In this document: piece by piece, positions 20,976 through 32,729 of the stretch
How the letters are laid out: the number at the start of each line of letters is the position of its first letter
Numbering within the stretch: the stretch's first letter is position 1
Source of the DNA: Paraphysomonas bandaiensis
Lineage: Eukaryota > Chrysophyceae
Assembly: GCA_965644295.1 (NCBI GenBank)
Contig: CBFFRP010000368.1
Coordinates: 1 to 49,903, forward strand
Length of the DNA: 49,903 nucleotides
Reading direction: 5' to 3'
Notes under the pieces: generated by a model
Told to the model about the DNA's origin: nothing
The model's input: only the letters and a program-made list of their open reading frames with translations
Databases searched by the model: none
Program-made: the position numbers and the translations under genes

Positions 20976-22566
20976 CGGACGACTGCACTGCTGTTCTTTG
21001 AAGTTGGGATACTCCACCCGTCTATTCGCCAGATGGTTCGCTCTGATTATCACAGCGGCAGTGTGGGATCATTCGCTTCTCTAGTCGGGCATCATGCAGC
21101 TCAGTCCGTATATATATATTTCGGTTGTTGCGAGCTGCTTATAGCTCATAGTTTGCTCCATCGCACTTTCTTTAATCATATTCTCGTAAAAGCACTGGTC
21201 TGTAAGAACCACCCGGCCGGTTGGAGGATGTAGTAGATCAATGCAGGTGTTTTCATACGTATACATGTATACGGTATATGCCCCGTACCTCTACTTGAGA
21301 AATCGAAGCTCATGAAGTTGCTGTATATTTCATTTCGAAGTCTACATACAAATCAGTTTACGCCAACAGCTATAAGAGTATCTCACGACCCTTTTCGTCC
21401 CCCTTCTGCTGTAATAGTTACAGTAATATCTGGAAATATATCTTAGAAGAGAACTTTCGAAACTGGTGTATCATGCTCATGTTGGTTCATCTGATCGATT
21501 AAATCATACACTGTTAAACTATCGACTATTGCGATGTTAACCACAACATAGTTATTATATGCCAGTTCTACTGAACGAATTGCGTACAGATTGCTTTAAA
21601 GCTGCTCTTACATGTATTGATAGAAATTTATAGCAAGTTCTTGCTTTCGAAACAATTTCTCGAGTTGAAACTGTTTAATCCATGTATATCACATGCATTT
21701 GTTGAATGGGTAACATTGTCCACTTGAAATATTAACTTTTCCGTCATAATTATACTATTACACACACAACAACGAAGAAATCGAAGCAAAGTAGAAAAAT
21801 TCCTCCCGCTTTCCAATTCCATTCCATGAATGCCTGGTATATTCGCCCTCTCTAAACAGGACTAAAAAAGTCATTGTACAAGTGTTAATTGAGAAAATAA
21901 ATGATGATATCGAAGTGGTTGCAATATAGGGAATAGAGACTTGGCATGCCAGGGGTGTTGAGTTCTGCAGTATGATGCGATATATATTGTGCAATTGGAA
22001 AAGTCAACGCATAGGTGTAACGGGTGATTATAGTTACAGAGGAATTACATTCAGTTACTGATGTGTGACTATATAAGATATAGAAGTGACTGGTGAACAT
22101 ATGATAAACAATGTTGCTGAGAACAGATGTTTCAGCAGATGTTGTAGGAATATGTAGTGAAGTGTTTAGATTAATAATTATAATTTCTTACTTGAACAAA
22201 GCCTGATTAAGGTTTACGTGTACAGCAACGTTAACTTCAGGAAAATGTCCAATTCTAACAGGGAGTGTCCTGTAGGAAAAGGTGTCCTGTTTTGGAATAC
22301 GCATGTTTCTCTATGATAGAACTGTAGAATACGTTAAATACAATGTGAAAATTGGTAACACTTTTATAGAATTACTATATAGCTATCACTGTGATACTGA
22401 AGTATTATGACGATTCAAGGTAAGGAAGTTAATCAGAGGTCGATATGAAAGAAGTATAAATTATGTATTTTACATGATGACAATGCATAACTGTCTATTA
22501 TGCAATAAGAAATATCTATCTAGTCTAACAACTTAACTTTCTTTTACGATATCTAGACAAGTAAAA
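20976..22566. other. spacer without recognised genes
   Basis: Only short frames of random composition occur here. No RNA gene or repeat family was recognised. Confidence 0.35.
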
Positions 22567-22855
22567 ATGTTCAAAAAAGTAAATATTCTGAAGCGAAAGA
22601 AGGGTTATGGGGAGAGAAACCTGTCGCAGCATACCATCAAAAGTGGTGGTGCGATGGATAAACACGTCGAGACCAAAGTGTCACCTCAAGTGTGGAATGC
22701 GCATCACTGGTTGGAGTGAGTGATAAGACTTTTATGGCGGATTAGCGCAAGAGTATGACTCCTTAGCACTTAGAGCTGCTTATATGTTTTTACGCATGAG
22801 CCGTAGAAGCTATATCGGCAGCTACTGTAGTTTAGTATTAAATAATTGCAAGTAA
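22567..22855 (+). CDS. possible small spliced ORF, unknown
   Basis: Reading from the ATG at 22567 gives a basic peptide (M-F-K-K-V-N-I-L-K-R-K-K...). At 22716 there is a strong donor GTGAGT, and TTAG at 22770-22773 offers an acceptor. Removing 58 bases, the local intron size, keeps the frame open to a stop at 22855, about 76 residues. No family was recognised. It may be chance. Confidence 0.2.
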
Positions 22856-23300
22856 TTATTTTGCAATTATAATTTACTACAATCTGCGTTGTTGTAGCCC
22901 TACTTTACAGACAACAACGACATCAAATTTTAAGGAGGAAATGAATTAGAGCTCATTCTGCATGTAAAGAGAAGATACACTCAGCTTTTAATTTTCATGC
23001 AGTTGAAGTTCAATTATATGAGCAAGATGACACCAGCAACTTATTATACTCAAAATGCAGTAAATATATATATGAATTGAAAAATTAGAAATACCATCAA
23101 TTAGATACTGCTTCCAAGGTATAATTGGAGTGCCATACTAGGCACTACACATAATTATAGACGGTACAAACTACATGTAGCTAGTTATAGATAGGTTCAG
23201 AATTACAATAGGACACGTTTAACATATGTTTCATTGTCTTCATTCTGAAACTGGGATAGGGATGTTATTAGGGGGGTCCTACTTTGCTGTGGTGAGCCGA

Positions 23301-23528
23301 ATGAAGACTCTGACGTTGATATCGCTGCTTAATCACATGAAGGCGTTAGGTAAGAGGGTAGTTGCAAAGCCAAGTTATTGAACTGGAAACATGTACAACA
23401 TGGTAGGACAAGATAGTTGTCGGCAGTGTGGTGTGATGCAGAATGCAGCCATGCTTGTGGAGAGAAGGGGACAATCTGAGCCTGGACCCGCTGATGTGAC
23501 ACAACCACGGTCTCCACAGAGACATTGA
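23301..23528 (+). CDS. possible small spliced ORF, unknown
   Basis: ATG 23301 opens 16 codons plus one base, then a donor GTAAGA at 23350 and an acceptor ACAAG ending 23412 (63 nt). The joined frame continues through a C-R-Q-C pair to a stop at 23528, about 54 residues. Another frame across 23270-23335 is also open, so the assignment is weak. Confidence 0.17.
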
Positions 23529-23716
23529 GCTGAGAGCTAGCTCAGAAGGTGTAACTTTTTGTTGGACTGTGTTTTCACCTGAAGAGGAAGAGAATAATAA
23601 AGAATGATACTAAGCTCCGTAAGTACTATTTTATATGCGCAATAATATCAAATAATATACCAGGTGGGGCTGCTCTACATTTCTTTTCTTCTTTACAATA
23701 GACCGCTATTTCTTCT

Positions 23717-24219
23717 AAAAGTCGAGGTTATACCAAAACCTGGTGAAATATTTGATGATGGTCGAAAAAGGGTTTAAATATGCACAACAACTAACTATAT
23801 GAAGATATTAATAGTGTGAAGAATGTTGTTTATAATATTTTTTACTCTTTTCTTGCATATTACTTCAGTTTTAAAGCAATAAAAGTCACCGACTACACAT
23901 TATATATATTATACAGTTCAAGCTATTCTGTCAAGCATAATATAGAGCTATTCTTTGTACAATACCCCACTACTACGTCGACGTTTCACGGTCACAACAT
24001 TCTCAAGAGAGGCAAAAATATGCAACTATATGAGAATGGGATATTACGAAAAACAAGTAGCAGGGCCAACCTGTAACGCAATAAATACTGCTAATAACAA
24101 CTATAATTGCGACTTTTTATTTATCTTTAACCTCTCAGATACAAATTATTACAATGTAAAATAACAACTCAATACTTAGATATGAAACCTGCTGGTGAAA
24201 TCTCTTTACCTCGACTTTT
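23717..24219. mobile_element. MITE-2: 503-bp inverted-repeat element
   Basis: AAAAGTCGAGGT at the left end is exactly inverted (ACCTCGACTTTT) at the right end. The subterminal motif CCTGGTGAAAT on the left and CTGGTGAAATC on the right are in direct orientation. The interior has no long ORF. Related copies lie at 12298-12481 and 43434-43975 (inverted), and an end fragment at 24600-24640. Confidence 0.75.
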
Positions 24220-25467
24220 TGTTAAGTACTATGGATACTGGATAATATCTCGAACAATGAAAAGCTTTTTTGAATTATAATCGTCACTTTATTAGTTAAT
24301 ATATATTTTAGAGGCAATACTATATGAAAATTTGTGGTATGCGATTTTAGATAATTTATAGACAATCTGAAATATATTGACTGTAGAAGATCGTGATTAT
24401 AGAAGATCTAATAATCTTGATACGAATCTAGTTAAGATGTACGAATCCAGCAATTGACAATAAATGATAAGTGCTTCTATTGAGTTAGTTCAACGTTCAG
24501 TTCTTGATGTCTTTTTACCCTCGAATGCCCATGAACACTAGTTTAAACAAAACTCTGTCTAATTTTAGTCAGTAGTATCATTTGTAAAATTTTCCCAGGT
24601 TTCGACCGTTTCACCAGGTTTTATGCCCAGGTCGACTTATTGTAGCAAAATTGGGTATGACAAGTATGGGTGATTTAGGAGGTTGTTATGGCTGAAGAAT
24701 AAGATGAAGTGATGTAGGTTGTAGTATGAGATGAGATGTAGATGGTAGTTATGATTAGATTAGAAGATACGAGTATTAAGGCCAGATATAGGGTTGGAGT
24801 GTACCGTGACTATCCGTATATACGGATGTAACGGACGTTCATGGTAACCCGTACAGTATTATGATGGTATACGTAGGTATTCTGTAGGATGATATAGGAG
24901 TAGATAGCAGGATGTTAAGGGATTTCTATATGATTATTTCTGGAAGTAGAAAACTAGCTATTTATGGCTGGGAAACCACTTCTAGAATTAACTATGGGGA
25001 TATAGGTAGAAGAAGGATATGGAGTTTTAGATATAATAGTGAAAGTTGATATCGTAGTTGTTGAAAGTTAAGAAGTAGCGAAGTAAAGAGTAAGAAGAGG
25101 AAGTTAAGTGAAGAGTGTTGTGAGAAGACTATCCTACCCCACATCACCTGTGCACATGGACAGGGATGATAAGACCAGCAATGTTAGTCATGATAGCGAG
25201 GCTCAATCACCTGTAGTCGTTACATTATTGTTCCACGTTTAAATATATGTTAAAAATAATACAGGTTAGAATAACCAGTCCGCTGGTTTTACATTGACAT
25301 ATTCACTTAGCCCGAAATAGCAGTTCCTTATAAAGGTCCATTTTATTACATGCACACGCTTTTATTCTTAAATACTACACTCTGGAGAAAATATTATTTA
25401 CGACATTACATTTCTGACATTGTTTCTAAAGTATTCCACCTTCGACAAAATCGGAGTAGTATTCTCT
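24220..25467. other. spacer with MITE-2 end fragment and a 16-bp palindrome
   Basis: A partial MITE-2 terminus (TTTCACCAGGTTTTATGCCC then AGGTCGAC) lies at 24609-24639. At 24812-24827 is the perfect palindrome ATCCGTATATACGGAT. The stretch 24650-25120 is purine-rich on the plus strand. No gene is supported. Confidence 0.5.
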
Positions 25468-28400
25468 CTATTTGCGAGACAGCAACTTCTTTGCCCGATC
25501 AAACTCAACTCGTGATAGCCTCTGACCTCTTGAAGGTCGTCCAGATGACGTCGAATTAGATAATACTTGAGATTTTACTGCACCTGTTGGGGATGGTAGA
25601 TTAGGCCGCGATACGCTAAAGTTCGACTGATCGGGCATTAGAGCACGCGGGGCAGTAGTCTCTGGAGCCTGGGATACATACTTTTGAGATTCATCGTCAT
25701 CAGATGAATTGGAAATTCGGTTAATAGCAGAGCGCTTCAACAGTGTACTCGGCAATGTGGGGGGTTTGCTCTTCGCACCTCTGTGAATAGTATTAGATGG
25801 TCTGGACTCACTTTCACTAGCGCTACTTTCGGGGACACTCCCATAGCGCTCTTTGAATTCCGATGCAATACTATGCGATACATCAATTGCGCGCAGAGAC
25901 CCAGATTTAGACAAACTGGGAGTTATGTCAGCTTTTCCATCGCGAGAATTGAATCGGCGATACACATTATTAGCAGTATCTAAAGGAAGTGCAGGAGAGA
26001 TATCATCGATCTCCAAAGCTGGGCCTTTATCCTCTTCCGCAGCCACACTGGAAGTCGACCTATACAATTTCCTAGTATCTGATGAGCCTCTTGTACTTAG
26101 CACATCAGAATTTTGTCTGGAGAAGAGTTGAGGAGAGCGTTCAAATGTATGAGTTCGTTGATATTCGTGTCCAACGGAGCGGTGAGTTGGAAAATCCTCG
26201 TCCGAGCTATCAGAGCTGGTTTCTTGCTCAGTATACCTGATTGAACCCTTTCTGGATAGAGAGTGATAAGAATATCGCTTGCTGTCTCCTACTCTCTCAG
26301 GAGATGCATTTCGTATACTAGGTTGTGGGTTGCGATGAGATTTTAGTTCGGCATTCATGGAAGTATGATATACGTCAAGGCTGTGAAACACGGCTAGTTC
26401 TTGTCCCATAACATTTATTCGATCTTCCAAAATATTGATTTGAGTTTGTAGCAAGGCGGTCCGCTCCTTTTCTTTCTCCAAATTAAGTTGAAGCTGAATA
26501 TACTCATGTTAGCACACATCAATTTATATAGCATGCATGTCTTGTTTATTTGGAGTGCATGATATGTAAACACATATAACGACAACGAAAAGGTAACCTG
26601 TCCAACAGTCTCCTCCCGACTGGCTCGCTCCTTTTCTGAGTCCTTCCAGTCATCAACCGTCTTTTCCAACTCTCGGCGAAGTTCAACCAATTGCAATTCC
26701 GTCTTACCGCTTTCGTGAAGAGACATATCTCGTCGAAATACCTCCTTCTCTTTGTGTAAACGATCAATCTCAGATAGAAGGCGATCGATCTCCATCAACT
26801 GGTCAGAATTGACTTGTTTTTGCGCTTTCAGTGACTTCGTCAGGGTTGCAATTTCTCTTTGCAGCGTATCCTTTTCTTGACGAAGTTTTTCAATCTCAAG
26901 ATCCAATTTTCTATCGTCGACTCGAGGAGCTTGTTTAGTGGCAGAGCCGTGCAGTTTTTCCAACAATGCAAGACGTTGCTTGTCAGATTCTGCGCGCTTG
27001 GCCTTGAGATCTTCAATATTCGATTGTTGATCGCTTACTAATCGTTTCAATCTAGTTAGTTCATGTTCTGACGACTCTGCCCGCAATTTATAGCTATCTG
27101 ATGCAGCCTATAAAAGTGTGGTTGGGTGTGTTAGATACGGCACCTTACAATTCAAGTAAATATCTATATGGCGTATATGATATATGAGCCTAGACATTTA
27201 ATGGTACAGTTTAAATCGTGTAGCTATACCTCAGAACGAGCAGCCTTAGCTGTAGCTTCTGACAGCTTTCTTTCCGCCCCAAGCTTCTCCAAAGTGACCT
27301 CCCTTAGTCGTGTTTTGATATTTTCGATTTCGTCCGTCAAATAATCTCGCTCCACTTTCAAGCTATGCACTTCACCTTCCGCTACCTTCAAATCTCGCAT
27401 TCGAATATGCATCTCATGTGCTGTGCGTTCATTTCGTTCCTGTGCCTCGGAGACGCTGTTCACAACACTACATATCATAATGGCATTAGTATCGACTTGG
27501 TGTATTTACGTAACTAGCTGGAATCAAAATAAATATATACAACTACTATACTACTATTCACTTCTACCTGTGGCTTTCAATGGCCACTTTTTTGGCTGTT
27601 TCTTTATAGAGCTCCATTTCCTCTTCCAGCTCTTCCATTCTCATTAGCTTGACTTTGGCGTCATTTAATTTCTGAACGGCATCATGATGAGCAGAATTTG
27701 ACTTTTCTAGCTGCTCTCGAAGATCTTCTATGATAGATTCATACACACGTCTGTTCCCCCTCTCTCTTTCCATCGCCGCTGCAGGTGATATCTTATCAAC
27801 CTCGTCATCCAACTCCTTTCTTAATAATTTCTTTCGCATGTCCGCCAACTGTCCGCGAAGTGATTCTACTTCATTAGCGAGGGCCTTTTGTCCCTGTGCA
27901 TCAACAAGTTCGGCTTCCCTTTCCCTTGCTCGTTCTTGCGACACTGCGAGGTCACTCTGCAGCGTTAATATTCGGCTATTAAGATGAACAGCTTCCTCTT
28001 CCTTCTCCTCACAGCGGTGTAGTGCTTCCTCATGTGCTGCTTTCAAAGATGCAATCTGTCTTTCGAGGTGCTCCCTGCTTCGAATAGCATCAGAGGCTTT
28101 ATCGCGAGCTATTTGGGCACTTTCAGCTTCTGCATCAGCACGCCGAGAGAGTTCCTCCTGACAGCGATCAAAGTCATTCACTTCTTTCTTAAGCTTTGCT
28201 ATTTGCGCATTCATTGATGCTATTTCCTGCTTTTGTTTTTGTTCGTTCATAGATTGAATTCTGCAAGAATTAAATATCAGGATACAGCAGAAGAAAATCG
28301 ACACGTGTGAGGAGTGTAATAGCACTGACAATCACGCACATAAAGAATATCTCAGCATTAGTGTAAAGTATTGACTACCGTATAGTTTCCTGCGAATCTC

Positions 28401-29079
28401 TAAACTTAACGGACAGCTCAGCATTCCTTTGTAGCGCGTTTTCCAACTCCAGTCGAACTTCATCACAAGATTCTTTGAGTTCCTCGTAACTATTGGTCAA
28501 AGCCTCGATGCGATCCGTTTGCACTTTCATTTTATCAAGCTCAACATTACTCGAGTCTAGCTCGTGAGACAAGTCTTTAATCTTTCCTGCTTGTATTTCA
28601 CTTTGACTCTTCAATTGTCTAGTCTCATCCTCAAGTTCTTTGATAAATTGTATCTTAGAAGCGAGTTTACAACGAAGTTCTTCTATTACGCTAGAAGTAG
28701 TGGAGTTGGCACTGTGAGCTTCTTCGACATCATTATTAAGACTAGATATAAGCCTTTTTGCGTTCTCTAACTCCTCAGATGTAGAAGCATGCATGTAGCT
28801 CATGTCCCTCAACTCCTGCTGTTTGGATTCAAGAGCACTCTCAAGGTCAGTTACTTTCTGTTCTAAATCAGAATAATTTGCGGAGAGCATGCGGTAGTTC
28901 TCCTGACTGTTGAGCAATTCCTCTTGAGCATCGGATAAATTATGCTTCAGTTTCTCTATTTCAATTTTTAATTTTGCCCGTTCCTGTAAAGCATTAGTAC
29001 ATTTGAGTCGTTCCTGACGAAGCTCTGTGGCCAGCTTCTCCAGGCCTTTGGCCGGCGACTTAAGTGGTGAGTCGGTCAT
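25468..29079 (-). CDS. large coiled-coil protein, 1055 residues, five exons
   Basis: Exons 29079-28379, 28260-27568, 27467-27230, 27107-26598 and 26493-25468 join with matching phases; introns are 118, 100, 122 and 104 nt. The start M-T-D-S-P-L-K-S-P-A-K-G is followed by almost continuous heptad-rich, charged coiled coil to about residue 760. A Ser/Arg-rich, probably disordered tail follows, ending R-V-E-F-D-R-A-K-K-L-L-S-R-K. No enzyme motif, signal peptide or membrane helix is seen. Such proteins serve as cytoskeletal, centrosomal or Golgi scaffolds. Coiled coils cannot be assigned by pattern alone, so I give no symbol. The nearby CEP70-like gene makes a centrosomal role possible but that is inference. 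The ATG at 29079 opens the frame. Confidence 0.85.
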
Positions 29080-29841
29080 GTGTTGATATGGAAGAATGAA
29101 ATTCTTTTAGCAAGTGGCAATTATCTCCACAATATCGCAAATACTAAGTACTATATTGCTCGCGCCACAGTTCATTTCTAAGCAAAGAAGTAGAGTTATA
29201 TACAAACTGTACTCCACTACATCAATGTGTAGATTATACACCTATAACTTTCACTGTCACAATAATATAACGAATAGTCGTAAGCGGAGCCTTGATGCAA
29301 TGGCGTGTTGTACAATTGAGGCACAAGGGTTCAATGAGCTACATCGCAATACTGCTGCTGAATACATACATTATCTCCTACACCCCACCAGACCCAACCA
29401 TACCAACCGATAAACTCAACTGTCACTTCGACATCATACAACATCCTCGCCAGTACCTCAACAATGCACACCAGGTCTACAGAAAGAGGGATTTTTAGTC
29501 TCCAGAGGTCAAAAACTCCGGATTTGATGATTTCTAGCGGCGGAAAAAACTGTAAACAGTTTTTTCTACTGGGTACACACTTGTGCAAGTTTACATACTA
29601 CGAATCGTATTTAGAAAAACTCATGTTGATCCAAGAGTGCTATGTTTTTAAGATTTTAAATATACAAATTCGCATATTGTTGTGGATTTATATGAAATTC
29701 AAGTAGAATTTAGATGTACCAAAAAGGTAGAATTTTATATGTACAGTACCTCTGTACGATCGTACCATACAGCTCTAAAAATCAATAGGTACGTATTACG
29801 TTGTATACAGGATAGATATATACATGATAATGTACATGGTA
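29080..29841. other. spacer upstream of the coiled-coil gene
   Basis: It should include the promoter of the minus-strand coiled-coil gene. No TATA box or repeat stood out, and the short frames here are not supported. Confidence 0.35.
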
Positions 29842-30120
29842 CAGTCAGCTCGCGTTAAGATAGCAGATATATGGTGACGAATCTCGTTTTGATAGCGGAA
29901 TTTTGCTTGGTACGGGCTTTTCTGCAAAAAACCCTATTTTTTTGTAGAAATACATATTTTTTGTTAAAACCCTGATTTTTAAGATTTTAATGTGGAAAAC
30001 CTTATTTTTGGTGATATTTATGATATATCATATACGGGATACATGCAGAGAGTAGTACAACAGACATGAATGCATCATTCATTCCATATACTTACATTAC
30101 TTCATCTGCTGTATGTGGCG

Positions 30121-30697
30121 ATGTCAGAGAAGTGCAGCATTGGTACCAAGCGCAAGAAATCGTTGAGAAGTTACTCCGATGTTGAGAAATGTAATTTTGT
30201 GAAAGAATATATAGAGGGTCATTTCAAATCTTTCAGCCAATTCGTTGCGTACAAGGAGAACATTTTCAGCCGTGCAGCATTCTCTACTTGGATGAAAGCC
30301 TGGAATGATGGTAATCTTAAGTATGAAACTTGCACAGGCCGCAAGAAGCAAAAGAAGGGTTCATTTCCCGAGGTGGAGGAGAAGCTTGTTGAGTACATTA
30401 CCTTTCGCCAGGAAAACTATAAGTCCGATAAATGCGGTTTGAGCTGGTTCTATCTCCAGCAGAAGGCTAAGGACTATGCAAAGGTTTACAAAATTATGAA
30501 GCAAGAAATACGCATGTCTAACTTGTGCTGTATAGATAGTATACGCGGATGATGAAAAAACCCTCAATTCATTTCAAGCTTCATCTGGTTGGTTACACAA
30601 TGTGCTGAAGAGTCGCAACAATTTTGTTCATGTTAATTTGCATGGAGAATGTCGAATCCTTGTGCAACCTAGTGTCAACTTTGTGTATCAAAGTTAA
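30121..30697 (+). pseudogene. Tigger transposase N-terminal DNA-binding domains
   Basis: ATG 30121 opens a basic protein whose first exon ends at 30483. A 52-nt intron (30484-30535, with CTAAC near its 3' end) restores the frame to a stop at 30697. Residues 20-75 are a helix-turn-helix of the psq/CENP-B type (S-Y-S-D-V-E-K...F-S-T-W). Residues 85-175 fit the CENP-B/Tc5 DNA-binding domain: E-E-K-L-V-E-Y-I, G-L-S-W-F-Y-L-Q-Q-K-A, then F-Q-A-S-S-G-W-L-H-N-V-L-K. In intact elements the DDE domain follows; here the frame stops. Confidence 0.7.
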
Positions 30698-30699
30698 GG

Positions 30700-31154
30700 A
30701 CCTTCCTGATGTTCCTGATATAGCTTCAGGTATTACTGAGATGAGTACTTATAGTGCTCAACAGCGAGCTAGCGCTATCGAGTTATGGTGTGACATTGAG
30801 AGTGAGCCATTGGTAGTCGAAACTGAAATTGAGGAAGCCAAGGAACGCTTTGAAGCTTTATCTATTTCTCCACCAACAGCTACGGTAGAAGATGACGATG
30901 ATCAAGCTGACACAAATGTTGACAGTACCACAACATCGAAGGTAAGTTTAAATCAGTTCAATGATGCCATGAGTGTTGTATACGACTTCATCGCGCAAAG
31001 AAGTAGTTATGAAAATGCTGCTACCTTGCACTACCAGTTGATTAAGACCGCTTCCGAATTGACTAAAAGTTACTTAGAGGAGCGCGCCAAATCTTCGTCA
31101 CAACCAACAATACAGCAATTTTTCTCCGTGCAAAAATCTAATTCTACACTGTAG
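30700..31154 (+). pseudogene. Tigger transposase C-terminal tail with PIP-box-like end
   Basis: The frame of 30624-31154 from about 30700 reads P-D-I-A-S-G-I-T, an acidic stretch with D-D-D-D-Q, and a helical segment, then ends Q-P-T-I-Q-Q-F-F near residue 165. Q-x-x-I-x-x-F-F is the PCNA-interacting (PIP) box, known from the pogo transposase tail. It is in a different frame from the DNA-binding part, consistent with an internal deletion that removed the catalytic core. Confidence 0.55.
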
Positions 31155-31494
31155 TAGCGTTATGTGGAACTCTTGTTAGAGAGCATTAAGTAATAACAAG
31201 GCTTTTTATATTATTATTTATTGGTACTGTGATAATGGAAAGTTTTCCAGCCTTAAGCTCAATAACTTGCCATATTGGAGTGTAGTATACGAAATTTTAA
31301 AGAAAGACTCAGGTTTTAAGTATAAAACCATGGTTTTACTATCTAAAAACCGGTTTTTTTTTAAAAAAAACTAGATTTTTGTACAAACCCCCCATTTTTG
31401 GAAACAAAAACCAAGGTTTTTTATGGTGACGACTTCCGTTTTGATGACGACTTCTGCCATGGTACTTGTCCGTCAGCTTAACGCGAGCTGACTG

Positions 31495-32012
31495 TATAGT
31501 GCTGTATAGACAATCGTTAACCACGCCTGCACTCAGGTATCATAATCATATGAAACATACACGCCATATCATATGCTTATCATACAATAACTAGAACTGA
31601 GTTGCACACCTATGCTGTCTTATCTATAAAAGAAATGCTGTGGGTAGTGATAAGACTGCACATATAGGTTACACTTGAGCTCTCTCTGCAACAGACCTGA
31701 CTATATGCCTATATGACTATATGCGTATATGATTATATATGACTATCAATGAAGAGGTGTCTCATTGTATGAATATGACGGTATTCGTGGTGCTCTTCTT
31801 ATGAAGTAGATGCAATAACGGAACCGGCTGTTTGGTACCTTTTTATTTGGGATGGAGAGGGAGGGAAGGCACAACTCCAGGACATGAGCACATAACGCGA
31901 GTAAACCTCGTTGTCGGTACTGGTAGGAATGTCCTGTTTGTTGTTCAATGGACGTGAATGTATATTGTAACGTTGGTCTATCGCTGCCTAGTAGATTATT
32001 ATATGCTGCGTG
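31495..32012. other. spacer without recognised genes
   Basis: Short direct repeats of ATATGACTAT occur near 31700-31745. No gene is supported. Confidence 0.35.
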
Positions 32013-32146
32013 GATAACCTGATAGCTGGTTATAACATAACTATTGCTAAAACAGATTGGTTATTACTCCTTGTGATTTCATTTTCCCTCGATATTAGCC
32101 CATCTGTTTTAGCAATAGTTATGTAATAACCAGCTATCAGGTTATC
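32013..32146. mobile_element. foldback MITE with 45-bp arms
   Basis: Positions 32013-32057 and 32102-32146 are inverted copies, 44 of 45 bases identical, around a 44-base loop. Outer ends read GATAACCTGATAGC and GCTATCAGGTTATC. No coding capacity. No flanking duplication is certain. Confidence 0.75.
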
Positions 32147-32729
32147 TTATGCTATATGAGCTCCCTATTGTATATGCATAAATTTGTACATACTATATGT
32201 GCAATGTGCAACATAGATTACTATTATTATTACCATATTCCACTTTAAGCTTTAAGATATATGATATATTATGACTATGACTACTCATGCTTATCATTGA
32301 TATTTATATATCTATTCAAAATACAGAAAGACATGATTATCATATTGAAGCATAATGAAGATAATGATTGATGATATATATATATATATATATATAATTA
32401 ATTATTATATATATATTCATGCTTAAGGCTGGAGAATTCCGGGTTTGATATCCACACTGATAGACGTCTATTGCTAAATTATCAAGTAGTACAGTTGTAC
32501 TTTACGTATTTCTTTCAGTGCTTATGCATTATTGTTATCAACTGTACTAGACTGATATGTTTGGTATTGAATATGAATGGTCATTCCATGGATCACGGAA
32601 TCGTAGGTAGACACATATTGATTATTGATAATAAGATGCAATTTCTTCACTCTGGAAGTTGCTTGTAGATAGTATTGTAACTGTATATGTTTAGATCGTT
32701 TATGATACACTGGATTTTCCGAGAAGTGT
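32147..32729. other. AT-rich spacer with (TA)n run
   Basis: A TA dinucleotide run spans about 32370-32395. The remaining sequence is very AT-rich with no supported gene. Confidence 0.4.

Larger units (their letters stand above)
29842..31494 (+). mobile_element. pogo/Tigger-like DNA transposon, internally deleted
   Basis: Termini are CAGTCAGCTCGCGTTAAG and its exact inverse CTTAACGCGAGCTGACTG, and both ends are flanked by TA, the Tc1/mariner-superfamily target. Inside are a CENP-B-type DNA-binding region (30121-30697) and a C-terminal tail (30700-31154), with no DDE catalytic core between. A subterminal motif (GGTGACGA...CGTTTTGAT...GGTAC) appears at 29874 and again at 31423 in the same orientation, not inverted. 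Confidence 0.8.

Noticed and set aside
30672-30693. A 22-nt intron that would reconnect the two Tigger frames
   Set aside because: It is far shorter than any confirmed intron here and the DDE core would still be missing; a deletion scar is a simpler explanation.
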